Notes: generated by a model from the sequence alone, not told the origin. 64,000 nucleotides of DNA from Streptomyces sp. DH24 (GCF_029813775.1 NZ_JARVKW010000029.1:29911-93910), one strand, 5' to 3'. Positions 40,985-49,667 are shown, counted from the first letter of the stretch. Translations and numbers: made by a program.

Positions 40985-41995
40985 TCAGCGTCGTTCCGGT
41001 TTCGCGCTGCGCGACATGAGTTCCTTCAGCGCGACGGCCGGCGGCTTGCCCTCGTGGACGATGCCGACGACCGTCTCGGTGAGGGGCATGTCGACGCCGT
41101 GCCGGCGGGCCAGATCCAGCACCGACTGGCAGGACTTGACGCCCTCGGCGGTCTGCTTGGTGACCGCGATGGTCTCCTGCAGGGTCATGCCCCGGCCCAG
41201 GTTGGTGCCGAAGGTGTGGTTGCGGGACAGCGGCGAGGAGCAGGTCGCCACCAGGTCGCCGAGGCCCGCGAGTCCGGAGAACGTGAGCGGGTCGGCGCCG
41301 AGGGCGACACCGAGCCGGGTGGTCTCGGCGAGTCCGCGGGTGATGAGCGAGCCCTTGGCGTTGTCGCCGAGGCCCATGCCGTCCGCGATGCCGACGGCCA
41401 GCCCGATCACGTTCTTCACGGCGCCGCCGAGTTCGCAGCCGATGACGTCGGTGTTGGTGTACGGCCTGAAGTACGGGGTGTGGCAGGCGGCCTGGAGGCG
41501 CTGGGCGACGGCCTCGTCGGCGCAGGCGACCACGGCGGCGGCCGGCATCCGGGCGGCGATCTCCCGGGCCAGGTTGGGTCCGGTGACGACGGCGATGCGG
41601 TCCGGACCGACCTTCGCCACGTCGTCCATGACCTCGCTCATCCGCATCGCGGAGCCGAGTTCGACGCCCTTCATCAGCGACACGAGGACGGTGCCCGGCG
41701 CGAGCAGCGGCGCCCACTCGGCGAGGTTGCCGCGCAGGGTCTGCGAGGGGATCGCGAGGACGGTGAAGTCGGCGTCGCGCGCGGCCTCGGCGGCGTCCGT
41801 GGTGGCGCGCATGTTCTCGGGGAGTTCGACGCCCGGGAGGTAGTCCGGGTTGGTGCGCGTGGAGTTGACCGCCTCGGCGAGTTCGGGGCGGCGCCCCCAC
41901 AGCACGACGTCGCAGCCCGCGTCGGCGAGCACCATACCGAACGCCGTGCCCCACGATCCGGTGCCGAAGACGGCGGCCCTGACCGGCTTGCTCAC
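40985..41995 (-). CDS. gpsA: Glycerol-3-phosphate dehydrogenase [NAD(P)+]
   Basis: GpsA reduces dihydroxyacetone phosphate to sn-glycerol-3-phosphate for phospholipids. The GTG start gives 336 residues beginning MSKPVRAAVFGTGSWGTAFG, with the GxGxxG NAD(P) motif. The C-terminal domain carries the signature GCELGGAVKNVIGLAVGIADGMGLGDNAKGSLITRGL, including the catalytic Lys. The GTG overlaps the plsC stop by four bases, so acyltransferase and glycerol-3-phosphate supply are coupled. Confidence 0.96.
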   Translation of the reverse strand: MSKPVRAAVFGTGSWGTAFGMVLADAGCDVVLWGRRPELAEAVNSTRTNPDYLPGVELPENMRATTDAAEAARDADFTVLAIPSQTLRGNLAEWAPLLAPGTVLVSLMKGVELGSAMRMSEVMDDVAKVGPDRIAVVTGPNLAREIAARMPAAAVVACADEAVAQRLQAACHTPYFRPYTNTDVIGCELGGAVKNVIGLAVGIADGMGLGDNAKGSLITRGLAETTRLGVALGADPLTFSGLAGLGDLVATCSSPLSRNHTFGTNLGRGMTLQETIAVTKQTAEGVKSCQSVLDLARRHGVDMPLTETVVGIVHEGKPPAVALKELMSRSAKPERR

Positions 41996-42768
41996 TTGCC
42001 CAGCCCCTCTTCCTGTCCTGCCCTCGACCGCGACTGCGTCGCCGTCCTGCGCCGCTGCTCGATCCGCTCCTGGCGCGGGTCGTAGGGCGTCTCGGGAGCC
42101 TTCTCGCCCCGGATCTCCTCCAGCTGGCGGGTGATGGCCTCCATGATGGCCTCGGTCGCCTCCTTCAGGAGTTCCGCGGTCATCTCCCTGTCGTAGAACC
42201 GGGAGAGGTCCACCGGCGGGCCGGCGAGCACGCGGTGGGTCTTGCGCGGGAGGAGGTTCGGCTTCCTGGCGTAGGGCGGCAGGAGTTCGTTGCAGCCCCA
42301 CTGGGCGACCGGGACGACCGGGCACCTGGTCTGCAGGGCGACCCGCGCGGCGCCCGTCTTGCCGGTCATGGGCCAGCCGTCCGGGTCGCGGGTGAGGGTG
42401 CCCTCGGGGTAGAAGGCGACGCACTCGCCGCGCTCCACGGCGTCGATGGCGGCCCGGAATGCGCTGAGGGCGTCCGTGGTCTCGCGGTAGACGGGGATCT
42501 GCCCGGTGCCGCGCATCGCGGCCCCGACGAATCCCTTACCGAAAAGGGCGCTTTTCGCGAGAAAACGCGGCACCCGCCCGGTGTTGTACTGGAAGTGTGC
42601 GTACCCAAAGGGGTCGATGTGTGAATTGTGATTCACGACGGTGATGAATCCGCCCTCCGCCGGAATGTTCTCCATTCCACGCCAGTCCCGCTTGAGCAGA
42701 ACCACCAGCGGCGGTTTGCAGATCACCGCGGCGAAGCGGTACCAGAAGCCGATTCTGCGGCGGGGCAC
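41992..42768 (-). CDS. plsC: 1-acyl-glycerol-3-phosphate acyltransferase (PlsC family)
   Basis: A 258-residue acyltransferase from a GTG with AGAGGAAGG upstream. The catalytic NHxxxxD motif is NHNSHID, followed by the substrate motif YPEGTLTRD (equivalent to FPEG). The N terminus is amphipathic and basic, for membrane association. The C-terminal 35 residues form a charged tail. It is coupled to gpsA by a four-base overlap. The enzyme is inferred to acylate lysophosphatidate; chain preference cannot be read. Confidence 0.92.
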   Translation of the reverse strand: MPRRRIGFWYRFAAVICKPPLVVLLKRDWRGMENIPAEGGFITVVNHNSHIDPFGYAHFQYNTGRVPRFLAKSALFGKGFVGAAMRGTGQIPVYRETTDALSAFRAAIDAVERGECVAFYPEGTLTRDPDGWPMTGKTGAARVALQTRCPVVPVAQWGCNELLPPYARKPNLLPRKTHRVLAGPPVDLSRFYDREMTAELLKEATEAIMEAITRQLEEIRGEKAPETPYDPRQERIEQRRRTATQSRSRAGQEEGLGK

Positions 42769-42911
42769 GCGTACACCTTCCTCTAGGGCCTGGGGGGCCG
42801 CACAAGTGTCGCCCCGGGCCGTCTGTCTGTCGAGAACACCGTACGCCCGGCGACGGCGGCGCCGGATGGCCCGGGTGACAATGGCCGCGACAAGGGAGGG
42901 ACGGAACGCCG

Positions 42912-43550
42912 GTGCAGTGGACCCTGGTCATACCCCTGAAGCCTTTGGCGCACGCCAAGAGCAGGCTCTCGGACACGGCGGACGAAGGGCTGCGCCCAGG
43001 TCTGGCGCTGGCGTTCGCGCAGGACACGGTGGCCGCCGCGCTGGCCTGCCCCGCGGTGCGTGATGTGGCAGTCGTCACGGACGACGTCCGGGCCGGCCGG
43101 GAGCTTTCCGCACTGGGCGCCCGGATCATCGCGGACGAGCCGGGAACCGGGCTCAACGCGGCTCTCGCGCATGCGGCGGCGGTCGTACGGGCAACGCGTC
43201 GCGAAAGTCCCGTGGCCGCTCTGAACGCCGATCTTCCCGCGCTTCGCCCACCGGAATTGGCACGGGTACTGGACGGGGCGGCGGAATTCCCCCGCGCTTT
43301 TCTCGGCGATGCGGCCGGAATCGGCACGACGCTGCTGACCGCGGCCCCGGCCCGGGAATTGCGGCCGGCGTTCGGCCCGGACTCCCGGTCCCGCCACCGC
43401 GCGTCCGGCGCCGCGGAACTGCTGCTGGACGCGGTGGACTCCGTACGGCAGGACGTGGACACCGGGGACGATCTGCGCGCGGCGCTCGCGCTGGGCGTGG
43501 GCTCCCACACGGCCGCGGTCGCCGCGCGGTTGCTGATACCGGGGCAGTAG
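42912..43550 (+). CDS. cofC: CofC/FbiD-type guanylyltransferase of coenzyme F420 synthesis
   Basis: A 212-residue protein from a GTG. It has WTLVIPLKPLAHAKSRLS at the N terminus and the nucleotidyltransferase residues VVTDD and ALNADLPALRP, which match CofC/FbiD proteins that attach GMP to 2-phospholactate or phosphoenolpyruvate. Mycobacterial FbiD uses phosphoenolpyruvate. The other F420 genes are not in the window. It diverges from plsC and is followed nine bases later by a small gene. Confidence 0.88.
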   Translation: MQWTLVIPLKPLAHAKSRLSDTADEGLRPGLALAFAQDTVAAALACPAVRDVAVVTDDVRAGRELSALGARIIADEPGTGLNAALAHAAAVVRATRRESPVAALNADLPALRPPELARVLDGAAEFPRAFLGDAAGIGTTLLTAAPARELRPAFGPDSRSRHRASGAAELLLDAVDSVRQDVDTGDDLRAALALGVGSHTAAVAARLLIPGQ

Positions 43551-43559
43551 GCTGCCGTC

Positions 43560-43763
43560 ATGCAGGCGACCGCATACACGTACGACCCGGAAAGCCGCAG
43601 CGGGCAGGTGCTGCTGGACGACGGCACCCCGGTGCCCTTCGACGCGGCGGCGTTCGACGCGGGGGGCCTGCGGCTGCTGCGGCCCGGCCAGCGGGTGCGC
43701 GTCGAGACGGACGGCGAGGGCGAGGCCCGGCGGATCACGCTCGTGACGCTGCAGACCTTCTGA
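43560..43763 (+). CDS. Small conserved protein of unknown function after cofC
   Basis: 67 residues (MQATAYTYDPESRSGQVLLD and on). The predicted strands and the segment GLRLLRPGQRVRVETDGEG resemble small beta-barrel/OB-like or cold-shock-like folds, but the RNP motifs of cold-shock proteins are absent. Nine bases after cofC, so probably co-transcribed. Function unknown; terminator at 43773-43801. Confidence 0.75.
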   Translation: MQATAYTYDPESRSGQVLLDDGTPVPFDAAAFDAGGLRLLRPGQRVRVETDGEGEARRITLVTLQTF

Positions 43764-43772
43764 CACGCCGCG

Positions 43773-43801
43773 GGCCGGACTCCGACGCGGAGTCCAGCCC
43801 G
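43773..43801. terminator. Bidirectional terminator between the small gene and hupS
   Basis: GGACTCCG-ACG-CGGAGTCC forms a perfect 8-bp core, extended by GGGC/GCCC after one mismatch. It lies between convergent stops. Confidence 0.75.
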
Positions 43802-43824
43802 GCGCGTGAGTGCCCCTGTGCCGC

Positions 43825-44484
43825 TTACTTCTTGCGGGCGGTGGCCTTCTTGGCGGTGGTCTTGCGGGCGGTCGACTTCTTGGCGGGGGCCTTCTTGGCC
43901 GTCGCCTTCTTCGCCGGAGCGTTCTTGGCCGCCGTCTTCTTCGCGGTTGTCTTCTTGGCGGCGGTGGTCTTGGCGGTCGCCGTGGTCTTCTTGGCGGGCG
44001 CCTTCTTCGCCGTGGTCTTCTTGGCCGCGGCCGTCGTACGGGCGGTGGCCTTCTTGGCGGTGGTCTTCCTCGCCGCGGTGGACTTCGCCGCCGCGCCCGT
44101 CTTCTTCGCCGCGGCCTTCTTTCCGGCGGACTTGGCGATGGTGGGCGGCGCGCCGGACAGGCTGCCCTTGGGCGCCTTCTTCACGGCGACGTCGTTCTTC
44201 GGGAGCTTCTTCGAGCCGCTCACCAGGTCCTTGAAGCCCTGACCCGCGCGGAAGCGGGGCACCGAGGTCTTCTTGACCCGAACCCGCTCGCCCGTCTGGG
44301 GATTGCGGGCGTACCGGGCGGGGCGGTCGACCTTCTCGAAGGAACCGAAGCCGGTGACCGAGACCCGGTCACCCGCGACGACCGCGCGGACGATGGCGTC
44401 CAGGACCGCGTCGACAGCATCGGCGGCCTGCTGGCGGCCACCCATCTTGTCGGCAATCGTTTCTACGAGCTGCGCCTTGTTCAC
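43825..44484 (-). CDS. hupS: HU-type nucleoid protein with lysine-rich tail (HupS)
   Basis: The first 90 residues are a complete HU domain: MNKAQLVETIADKMGG, the GFGSFEKVDRPARYARNPQTGERV beta-arm region. The remaining 130 residues form a Lys/Ala/Thr tail of KKxxAKK-type repeats, like histone H1 and mycobacterial HupB. In Streptomyces this dual-domain HU (HupS) is the form that acts in spore nucleoid compaction. The tail is highly repetitive at DNA level (44125-43825). Single gene; 219 residues. Confidence 0.95.
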   Translation of the reverse strand: MNKAQLVETIADKMGGRQQAADAVDAVLDAIVRAVVAGDRVSVTGFGSFEKVDRPARYARNPQTGERVRVKKTSVPRFRAGQGFKDLVSGSKKLPKNDVAVKKAPKGSLSGAPPTIAKSAGKKAAAKKTGAAAKSTAARKTTAKKATARTTAAAKKTTAKKAPAKKTTATAKTTAAKKTTAKKTAAKNAPAKKATAKKAPAKKSTARKTTAKKATARKK

Positions 44485-44621
44485 GTCTTCCCCTTCGGAG
44501 ACATCGCCAGAACGAAAGTGTTCAAGCTTTTTCGCACGTTAGGCAGATATATACCGCAAATCAAACACGAAACGGGCTTATCACCCTTGTGCCGCAACGG
44601 ACTCGGGCCGTCTCGGGCTGT

Positions 44622-44852
44622 TCAGCGTTCCTCTTCGGGGAGGCGACCCTCGTCGAGGTCCGTCGTGAACCGCTCCAGACGCCTTGCCGCATCGGCGAGA
44701 TCGTGCTTGGCCACGGCCGTAATGACCAGCAGCTTCCGGGTCAGCGCCATCCGTACGCCCTCCGGGACTTGCAGTGCGCGCACCCTTGCGTGCGCTTCCT
44801 TGAGTTGGACCGCGACCGCCGCATAGAGCTGGAGTTGGCCGTCGTGTTCCAT
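44622..44852 (-). CDS. Small helical protein of unknown function
   Basis: 76 residues from the ATG giving MEHDGQLQLYAAVAVQLKEAH; a longer frame exists upstream but is not convincing. The sequence is almost entirely alpha-helical, with charged faces (LKEAHARVRALQVPEGVRMALTRKL split by VPEG). No family is recognised with confidence. It lies between hupS and leuD on the minus strand with its own spacing; similar proteins sit here in other Streptomyces as far as I recall. Confidence 0.65.
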   Translation of the reverse strand: MEHDGQLQLYAAVAVQLKEAHARVRALQVPEGVRMALTRKLLVITAVAKHDLADAARRLERFTTDLDEGRLPEEER

Positions 44853-45036
44853 GCACAGATTGTGCCATCTGGGGCAAGTTGTCGCCTGCGCAGGGCGCAA
44901 CTGCCGCCCGGAACGACCTTCCTGGCATGTGCGGCCACCGCGGCCACGAACCTCGCGTACCCCGGCAACCACCGCTCTAACGTGGGAAGTTGGCAACGAC
45001 CGCCAGGCGCTCCAGGGCCGTTCGGGTACAGAAAAG

Positions 45037-45071
45037 GCCGTACCCCCGATCGGGCTGATCGGGGGTACGGC
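45037..45071 (-). terminator. Rho-independent terminator of leuCD
   Basis: A perfect 15-bp stem (45037-45051 with 45057-45071), 5-base loop. On the minus strand it is followed by CTTTTCTG. It lies 73 bases after the leuD stop. Confidence 0.88.
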
Positions 45072-45144
45072 GGGGGTGTCGCGGTGGCCGAAACTCGACC
45101 TGGGTCAGGCCTTGATGCCGGACGCGTCGGACGCGTCGGACGGA

Positions 45145-45738
45145 TCAGGCCTGGACGGTGCTCGGCTTGAACGCCGGGCGCTTCGCCTCGTACGCGGCGA
45201 TGTCGGCCTCGTTCTGGAGCGTGATGGAGATGTCGTCCAGGCCGTTCAGCAGCCGCCAGCGGGCGTTCTCGTCCAGCTCGAAGGCGGCGGTGATGCCCCC
45301 GGCGCGCACCTCACGCGCCTCAAGGTCCACCGTGACCTCGGCCGTGGGGTCCTGCTCCGTGAGCTCCCACAGGGAATCCACGATCTTCTGGTCCAGAACC
45401 ACCGTGAACAGGCCGTTCTTGAGCGAGTTGCCGCGGAAGATGTCGGCGAACCGCGAGGAGATCACGGCCTTGAAGCCGTAGTTCTGCAGCGCCCAGACGG
45501 CGTGCTCACGGGAGGAGCCGGTGCCGAAGTCGGGGCCGGCGACCAGGACCGTGGCGCCCTGCCGCTCGGGGCGGTTGAGGACGAACTCCGGGTCCTTGCG
45601 CCAGGCCTCGAACAGCCCGTCCTCGAACCCGTCCCGCGTCACCTTCTTGAGCCAGTGGGCGGGGATGATCTGATCCGTGTCGACGTTGCTGCGGCGCAGC
45701 GGGACGGCCCGGCCGGTGTGGGTGGTGAATGCTTCCAT
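45145..45738 (-). CDS. leuD: 3-isopropylmalate dehydratase small subunit
   Basis: LeuD forms the swivelling domain of isopropylmalate isomerase with LeuC. The 197-residue protein starts MEAFTTHTGRAVPLRRSNVDTDQIIPAHWLK, typical of the family, and includes GPDFGTGSSREHAVWAL, the substrate-binding serine/arginine loop. It begins five bases after leuC. Leucine biosynthesis; see ndgR for the likely regulator. Confidence 0.97.
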   Translation of the reverse strand: MEAFTTHTGRAVPLRRSNVDTDQIIPAHWLKKVTRDGFEDGLFEAWRKDPEFVLNRPERQGATVLVAGPDFGTGSSREHAVWALQNYGFKAVISSRFADIFRGNSLKNGLFTVVLDQKIVDSLWELTEQDPTAEVTVDLEAREVRAGGITAAFELDENARWRLLNGLDDISITLQNEADIAAYEAKRPAFKPSTVQA

Positions 45739-45743
45739 GACTC

Positions 45744-47174
45744 TCAGACTCCAGCGGGCGTACGGACTTCGGCGTCGGACAGGTCGGCCGGCGATGCCAG
45801 GTGGCCCAGGACCGCCGTGGCGGCCGCGACCTGCGGCGACACCAGGTGCGTACGGCCGCCCTTGCCCTGCCGGCCCTCGAAGTTGCGGTTGGAGGTGGAC
45901 GCGGAGCGCTCACCGGGGGCGAGCTGGTCCGGGTTCATGCCCAGGCACATCGAGCAGCCCGCGTGCCGCCATTCGGCGCCGGCCTCCTTGAAGACCACGT
46001 CCAGGCCCTCGGAGACGGCCTGCAGACCGACCCGCGCGGAGCCGGGGACGACCAGCATCCGTACGCCTTCGGCGACTTTGCGGCTGCGCAGGATCTCGGC
46101 GGCGGCGCGCAGGTCCTCGATGCGGCCGTTGGTGCAGGAACCTACGAAGACGGTGTCCACCTTGATGGAGCGCAGCGGCTGCCCGGCCTCCAACCCCATG
46201 TATTCCAGGGCCTTTTCGGCGGCGAAGCGCTCCGAAGCGTCTTCGTACGAAGCGGGGTCGGGGACGTGCGCCGAAAGCGGCGCGCCCTGGCCCGGGTTGG
46301 TGCCCCAGGTGACGAACGGCGACAGTTCGGCGGCCTCGATGACGACCTCGGCGTCGAACTCGGCGTCGTCGTCGGTGCGCAGCGTCTTCCAGTACTCGAC
46401 GGCGGCGTCCCAGTCGGCGCCCTGCGGGGCGTGCGGGCGGCCCTTGAGGTACGCGAAGGTGGTCTCGTCGGGGGCGATCATGCCCGCGCGGGCGCCGGCC
46501 TCGATCGACATGTTGCAGATGGTCATCCGGGCTTCCATCGAGAGCTTCTCGACGGCCTCGCCGCGGTACTCCAGGACGTAGCCCTGGCCGCCGCCGGTGC
46601 CGATCTTCGCGATGATCGCCAGGATCAGGTCCTTGGCCGTGACACCCTCGGGGAGTTCGCCGTTGACCGTGATCGCCATGGTCTTCGGGCGGGACATCGG
46701 CAGCGTCTGGGTGGCCAGCACGTGCTCGACCTGGGAGGTGCCGATGCCGAAGGCCAGCGCGCCGAAGGCGCCGTGCGTGGAGGTGTGCGAGTCGCCGCAG
46801 ACGACCGTGGTGCCGGGCTGGGTCAGGCCCAGCTGCGGGCCGACGACGTGCACGACGCCCTGCTCGACGTCGCCCAGCGGGTGCAGCCGGACGCCGAACT
46901 CGGCGCAGTTCGCGCGCAGCGTCTCCAGCTGGACGCGGGAGACCGGGTCGGCGATGGGCTTGTCGATGTCGATGGTCGGGGTGTTGTGGTCCTCGGTCGC
47001 GATGGTCAGGTCGAGCCGGCGCACCGTGCGCCCGCTCTTGCGGAGGCCGTCGAAGGCCTGCGGGCTGGTCACCTCGTGCAGCAGGTGCAGATCGATGTAG
47101 AGGAGGTCGGGCTCGCCCTCGGCGCGCCGGACGACGTGGTCGTCCCAGACCTTCTCCGCGAGTGTCCTACCCAT
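45744..47174 (-). CDS. leuC: 3-isopropylmalate dehydratase large subunit
   Basis: LeuC holds the [4Fe-4S] cluster and isomerises 2- and 3-isopropylmalate in leucine synthesis. The ATG with GGAGGGAAAGCG upstream gives 476 residues beginning MGRTLAEKVWDDHVV. Cluster cysteines are visible in VCGDSHTSTHGAFG, VGSCTNGRIEDL and CSMCLGMNPD. First gene of leuC-leuD; faces ndgR across a 195-bp gap with an operator-like dyad. Confidence 0.97.
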   Translation of the reverse strand: MGRTLAEKVWDDHVVRRAEGEPDLLYIDLHLLHEVTSPQAFDGLRKSGRTVRRLDLTIATEDHNTPTIDIDKPIADPVSRVQLETLRANCAEFGVRLHPLGDVEQGVVHVVGPQLGLTQPGTTVVCGDSHTSTHGAFGALAFGIGTSQVEHVLATQTLPMSRPKTMAITVNGELPEGVTAKDLILAIIAKIGTGGGQGYVLEYRGEAVEKLSMEARMTICNMSIEAGARAGMIAPDETTFAYLKGRPHAPQGADWDAAVEYWKTLRTDDDAEFDAEVVIEAAELSPFVTWGTNPGQGAPLSAHVPDPASYEDASERFAAEKALEYMGLEAGQPLRSIKVDTVFVGSCTNGRIEDLRAAAEILRSRKVAEGVRMLVVPGSARVGLQAVSEGLDVVFKEAGAEWRHAGCSMCLGMNPDQLAPGERSASTSNRNFEGRQGKGGRTHLVSPQVAAATAVLGHLASPADLSDAEVRTPAGV

Positions 47175-47332
47175 CGCTTTCCCTCCGGCCGGCAAGGAGT
47201 GCGCCGGCCCAACTAGAGATCTTCAGAGGAGACGGCGCCCGCGCCCCTGTTTCCGGGCGTCCGCCGCCAGGCCCGGTCACGGGCCGCTGTGCCTTCGTGT
47301 TTTCCAGAGTGGCGTGTTCCACGGAAAATTGA

Positions 47333-47361
47333 ACTTGCGTTTCACAGAGTGAGACGCAAGT
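47333..47361. promoter_or_regulatory. Operator-like inverted repeat between leuC and ndgR
   Basis: ACTTGCGTTTCAC (47333-47345) and GTGAGACGCAAGT (47349-47361) form 13-bp arms with one mismatch around AGA. It ends nine bases before the ndgR ATG and is in the leuC upstream region. An IclR-type regulator such as NdgR is the obvious binder, since NdgR is known to control leuCD and itself. Confidence 0.8.
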
Positions 47362-47369
47362 ATCGTTGC

Positions 47370-48086
47370 ATGGACAACAGTAGCGGCGTCGGCGTTCTGG
47401 ACAAGGCGGCCCTCGTCCTGAGCGCTCTGGAGTCCGGTCCGGCCACCCTCGCGGGTCTGGTCGGAGCGACCGGACTGGCACGACCCACGGCCCACCGCCT
47501 GGCCGTGGCCCTGGAACACCACCGCATGGTGGCGCGCGACATGCAGGGCCGGTTCATCCTCGGCCCCCGCCTGGCGGAGCTGGCCGCGGCCGCGGGCGAG
47601 GACCGCCTGCTGGCGACGGCCGGACCGGTCCTCACCCACCTCCGTGACGTCACGGGCGAGAGCGCTCAGCTGTACCGCCGCCAGGGCGACATGCGCATCT
47701 GCGTCGCCGCGGCGGAGCGGCTGTCGGGCCTGAGGGACACGGTCCCGGTCGGCTCCACGCTCACGATGAAGGCCGGCTCCTCGGCGCAGATCCTGATGGC
47801 CTGGGAAGAGCCCGAGCGGCTGCACCGCGGCCTGCAGGGCGCCCGTTTCACGGCGACGGCCCTGTCGGGCGTCAGGCGCCGCGGCTGGGCCCAGTCGATC
47901 GGCGAGCGGGAGCCCGGGGTGGCCTCCGTCTCCGCGCCCGTGCGCGGCCCCTCCAACCGCGTGGTGGCCGCCGTGTCGGTCTCCGGCCCCATCGAGCGCC
48001 TGACGCGTCACCCGGGCCGTATGCACGCCCAGGCGGTCATCGACGCCGCCGGCCGCCTCTCCGAGGCGCTGCGCCGCTCCAGTTGA
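47370..48086 (+). CDS. ndgR: IclR-family regulator NdgR
   Basis: A 238-residue IclR protein from the ATG giving MDNSSGVGVLDKAALVLSAL. The winged helix lies at about 10-70 (LAGLVGATGLARPTAHRLAVAL) and the ligand domain follows (DTVPVGSTLTMKAGSSAQILMAW). It matches Streptomyces NdgR, a regulator of leucine, isoleucine and other amino acid genes, of nitrogen-dependent growth and of antibiotic production. The gene is divergent from its target leuCD. A longer start is possible but would include the operator dyad. Confidence 0.95.
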   Translation: MDNSSGVGVLDKAALVLSALESGPATLAGLVGATGLARPTAHRLAVALEHHRMVARDMQGRFILGPRLAELAAAAGEDRLLATAGPVLTHLRDVTGESAQLYRRQGDMRICVAAAERLSGLRDTVPVGSTLTMKAGSSAQILMAWEEPERLHRGLQGARFTATALSGVRRRGWAQSIGEREPGVASVSAPVRGPSNRVVAAVSVSGPIERLTRHPGRMHAQAVIDAAGRLSEALRRSS

Positions 48087-48238
48087 TCCCCAGCGGCAAC
48101 AACGACTCGCGCAGCGTCCCCGAGGCCGGCCCCAACGCCGCGGCAGGCTCCGGGGACGTGCGCGATCCGACTCGAAGGGGCGCGGGCAACTGCGCGAGCG
48201 CCCACGGACGACCCGCACTCGCCGTACAACAGAGACAG

Positions 48239-48274
48239 CCCCCCGCCTCAGCGAGCTTTCGCTGAGGCGGGGGG
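48239..48274. terminator. Terminator between ndgR and the tRNA cluster
   Basis: A perfect 15-bp stem (48239-48253 with 48260-48274) and 6-base loop lie between plus-strand ndgR and the minus-strand tRNA genes. It probably stops both transcripts. Confidence 0.85.
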
Positions 48275-48285
48275 TCGTCGTTCCG

Positions 48286-48358
48286 TACCCCCGACCGGAT
48301 TCGAACCGGCGCTACCGCCTTGAGAGGGCGGCGTGCTAGGCCGCTACACAACGGGGGC
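48286..48358 (-). tRNA. tRNA-Glu (CUC)
   Basis: Minus strand, 73 bases. The D arm, anticodon stem CCGCC/GGCGG with loop CTCTCAA (anticodon CUC) and TPsiC arm with GGTTCGAATCC all pair. The acceptor stem GCCCCCG/CGGGGGT ends with a G-U pair and discriminator A. No CCA is encoded. Identical in sequence to 48480-48552. Confidence 0.97.
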
Positions 48359-48386
48359 GTGGACCTTGCGTTTCCGCAGGTCCGAG

Positions 48387-48458
48387 CTGGTCTACCTGGA
48401 CTCGAACCAAGACTAACTGAACCAGAATCAGTCGTGCTGCCAATTACACCATAGACCA
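48387..48458 (-). tRNA. tRNA-Gln (CUG)
   Basis: Minus strand, 72 bases. The anticodon stem ACTGA/TCAGT encloses TTCTGGT (anticodon CUG). Acceptor stem TGGTCTA/TAGACCA, discriminator G. No encoded CCA. Confidence 0.97.
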
Positions 48459-48479
48459 AAGGTGGTTTAGACCTCTGAG

Positions 48480-48552
48480 TACCCCCGACCGGATTCGAAC
48501 CGGCGCTACCGCCTTGAGAGGGCGGCGTGCTAGGCCGCTACACAACGGGGGC
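48480..48552 (-). tRNA. tRNA-Glu (CUC), second copy
   Basis: Sequence identical to 48286-48358 across the full 73 bases. Confidence 0.97.
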
Positions 48553-48571
48553 CCTGATCCCGAAGGATCCG

Positions 48572-48644
48572 TACCCCCGACCGGATTCGAACCGGCGCTA
48601 CTGCCTTGAGAGGGCAGCGTGCTAGGCCGCTACACAACGGGGGC
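48572..48644 (-). tRNA. tRNA-Glu (CUC), third copy with a compensatory change
   Basis: As the other copies, except that one anticodon-stem pair changed from C-G to U-A (CTGCC/GGCAG instead of CCGCC/GGCGG), keeping the stem intact. The 19-base gap to the second copy suggests one transcript. Confidence 0.97.
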
Positions 48645-48682
48645 TTGCGGAAGTGATCCGCGGTGCAGATGAGCTCTGCGAG

Positions 48683-48754
48683 CTGGCCTACCTGGACTCG
48701 AACCAAGACTAACTGAACCAGAATCAGTCGTGCTGCCAATTACACCATAGGCCA
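48683..48754 (-). tRNA. tRNA-Gln (CUG), second copy
   Basis: Matches the first tRNA-Gln except for a compensatory acceptor-stem pair (TGGCCTA/TAGGCCA instead of TGGTCTA/TAGACCA). It is the most upstream tRNA of the minus-strand cluster. Confidence 0.97.
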
Positions 48755-48845
48755 CTGGAACGCAAGCCCCGGAGGGGATCTCGTTCTAGTTCTGCGCTCC
48801 GGGTTTCCGGCCTTTCGGCCCGCTCCCCGCGGCGCAGGAAGAACA

Positions 48846-49577
48846 TTACCTGAAGGTGGACGGGGCTCCAAAACGAGTATCGGCGCCGAGGATCGCGGGG
48901 AGTTCGGCCAGCGACGCGATGCGGTGGGGGCCCCGCGGGGGTTCCAGCGTGGCGTACGCGCCGCCCCGGTCGATCCACACCGACAGCAGACCCGCCTCGG
49001 CGGCGCCGCGCCCGTCGATCTCCGGGTGGTCGCCGACGTACGCGACCTCGTGCGCGGGGAGGCCGAGGGCGTCGCAGGCCGCCCGGAAGGCCGCGGCCTC
49101 GGGCTTGGAGACGCCCAGTTCGGCGGCGCACAGGATGGCCTCGAAGCGGTCGTGGAGACCGAGCACGCGCAGCTTGCGGTCCTGGACGTGGAGGCTGGAG
49201 TTGGACAGCACGGCGTGCCGGTGGCTGTCCGCGAGGGCGTCCAGGACGGGCAGGACGTCGGGGAAGATCGCCCAGGCGGCCTCGTAGTGGCCGATGTAGC
49301 GCTGGAACCAGGCGTCGGCCTCGGCGTCGGTCAGGTCGCGGCCCACGAAGACCCGGACGCGGTCGCGCCGCTGGTCCTCGAACGACACCTCCCCGGCCGC
49401 GAACCGGGCCCACTGGCGGTCGGTGATCTCCCGCCAGCGGCCGAGGGCCTGCTCGACGCCCTCGTACGCCGCGAGGAGGCCCTCGGCGGCGAGATGGCCG
49501 CGCATGCCGGCGCGGTCGGCGGACGTGTAGTCGAAGAGGGTGTCGTCGACGTCCCACACCACGGCTCTGACGCTCAT
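48846..49577 (-). CDS. HAD-superfamily hydrolase
   Basis: A 243-residue HAD hydrolase with motif I VVWDVDDTLFDY (DxDxT, catalytic aspartates 9 and 11), motif II SNS, the lysine of GVSKPEAAAF and motif IV VGDHPEIDGRGA. The cap is helical (about 15-100). Typical substrates are small phosphates, but none can be assigned. It lies between the tRNA-Glu/Gln cluster and gltX, with a terminator before it (49668-49702), so it is probably transcribed separately from gltX. Confidence 0.88.
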   Translation of the reverse strand: MSVRAVVWDVDDTLFDYTSADRAGMRGHLAAEGLLAAYEGVEQALGRWREITDRQWARFAAGEVSFEDQRRDRVRVFVGRDLTDAEADAWFQRYIGHYEAAWAIFPDVLPVLDALADSHRHAVLSNSSLHVQDRKLRVLGLHDRFEAILCAAELGVSKPEAAAFRAACDALGLPAHEVAYVGDHPEIDGRGAAEAGLLSVWIDRGGAYATLEPPRGPHRIASLAELPAILGADTRFGAPSTFR

Positions 49578-49667
49578 GCCGCCGACGGTAGCGCCCGCGC
49601 CGCCGTGCGTGCCGGGCGTTTACCGGCGCCGGCCGCCGTCCGGCCGCGCCGGGCCCGTCGTGAACGG

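Noticed and set aside
43825..44125. Short tandem DNA repeats in hupS as a CRISPR-like or mobile repeat
   Set aside because: They are in frame and encode the Lys/Ala/Thr tail typical of this HU family.
48286..48754. tRNA cluster as an attachment site of an integrated element
   Set aside because: No integrase gene, no direct repeat of a tRNA 3' end and no change in composition nearby; the identical tRNA copies are ordinary gene duplicates.
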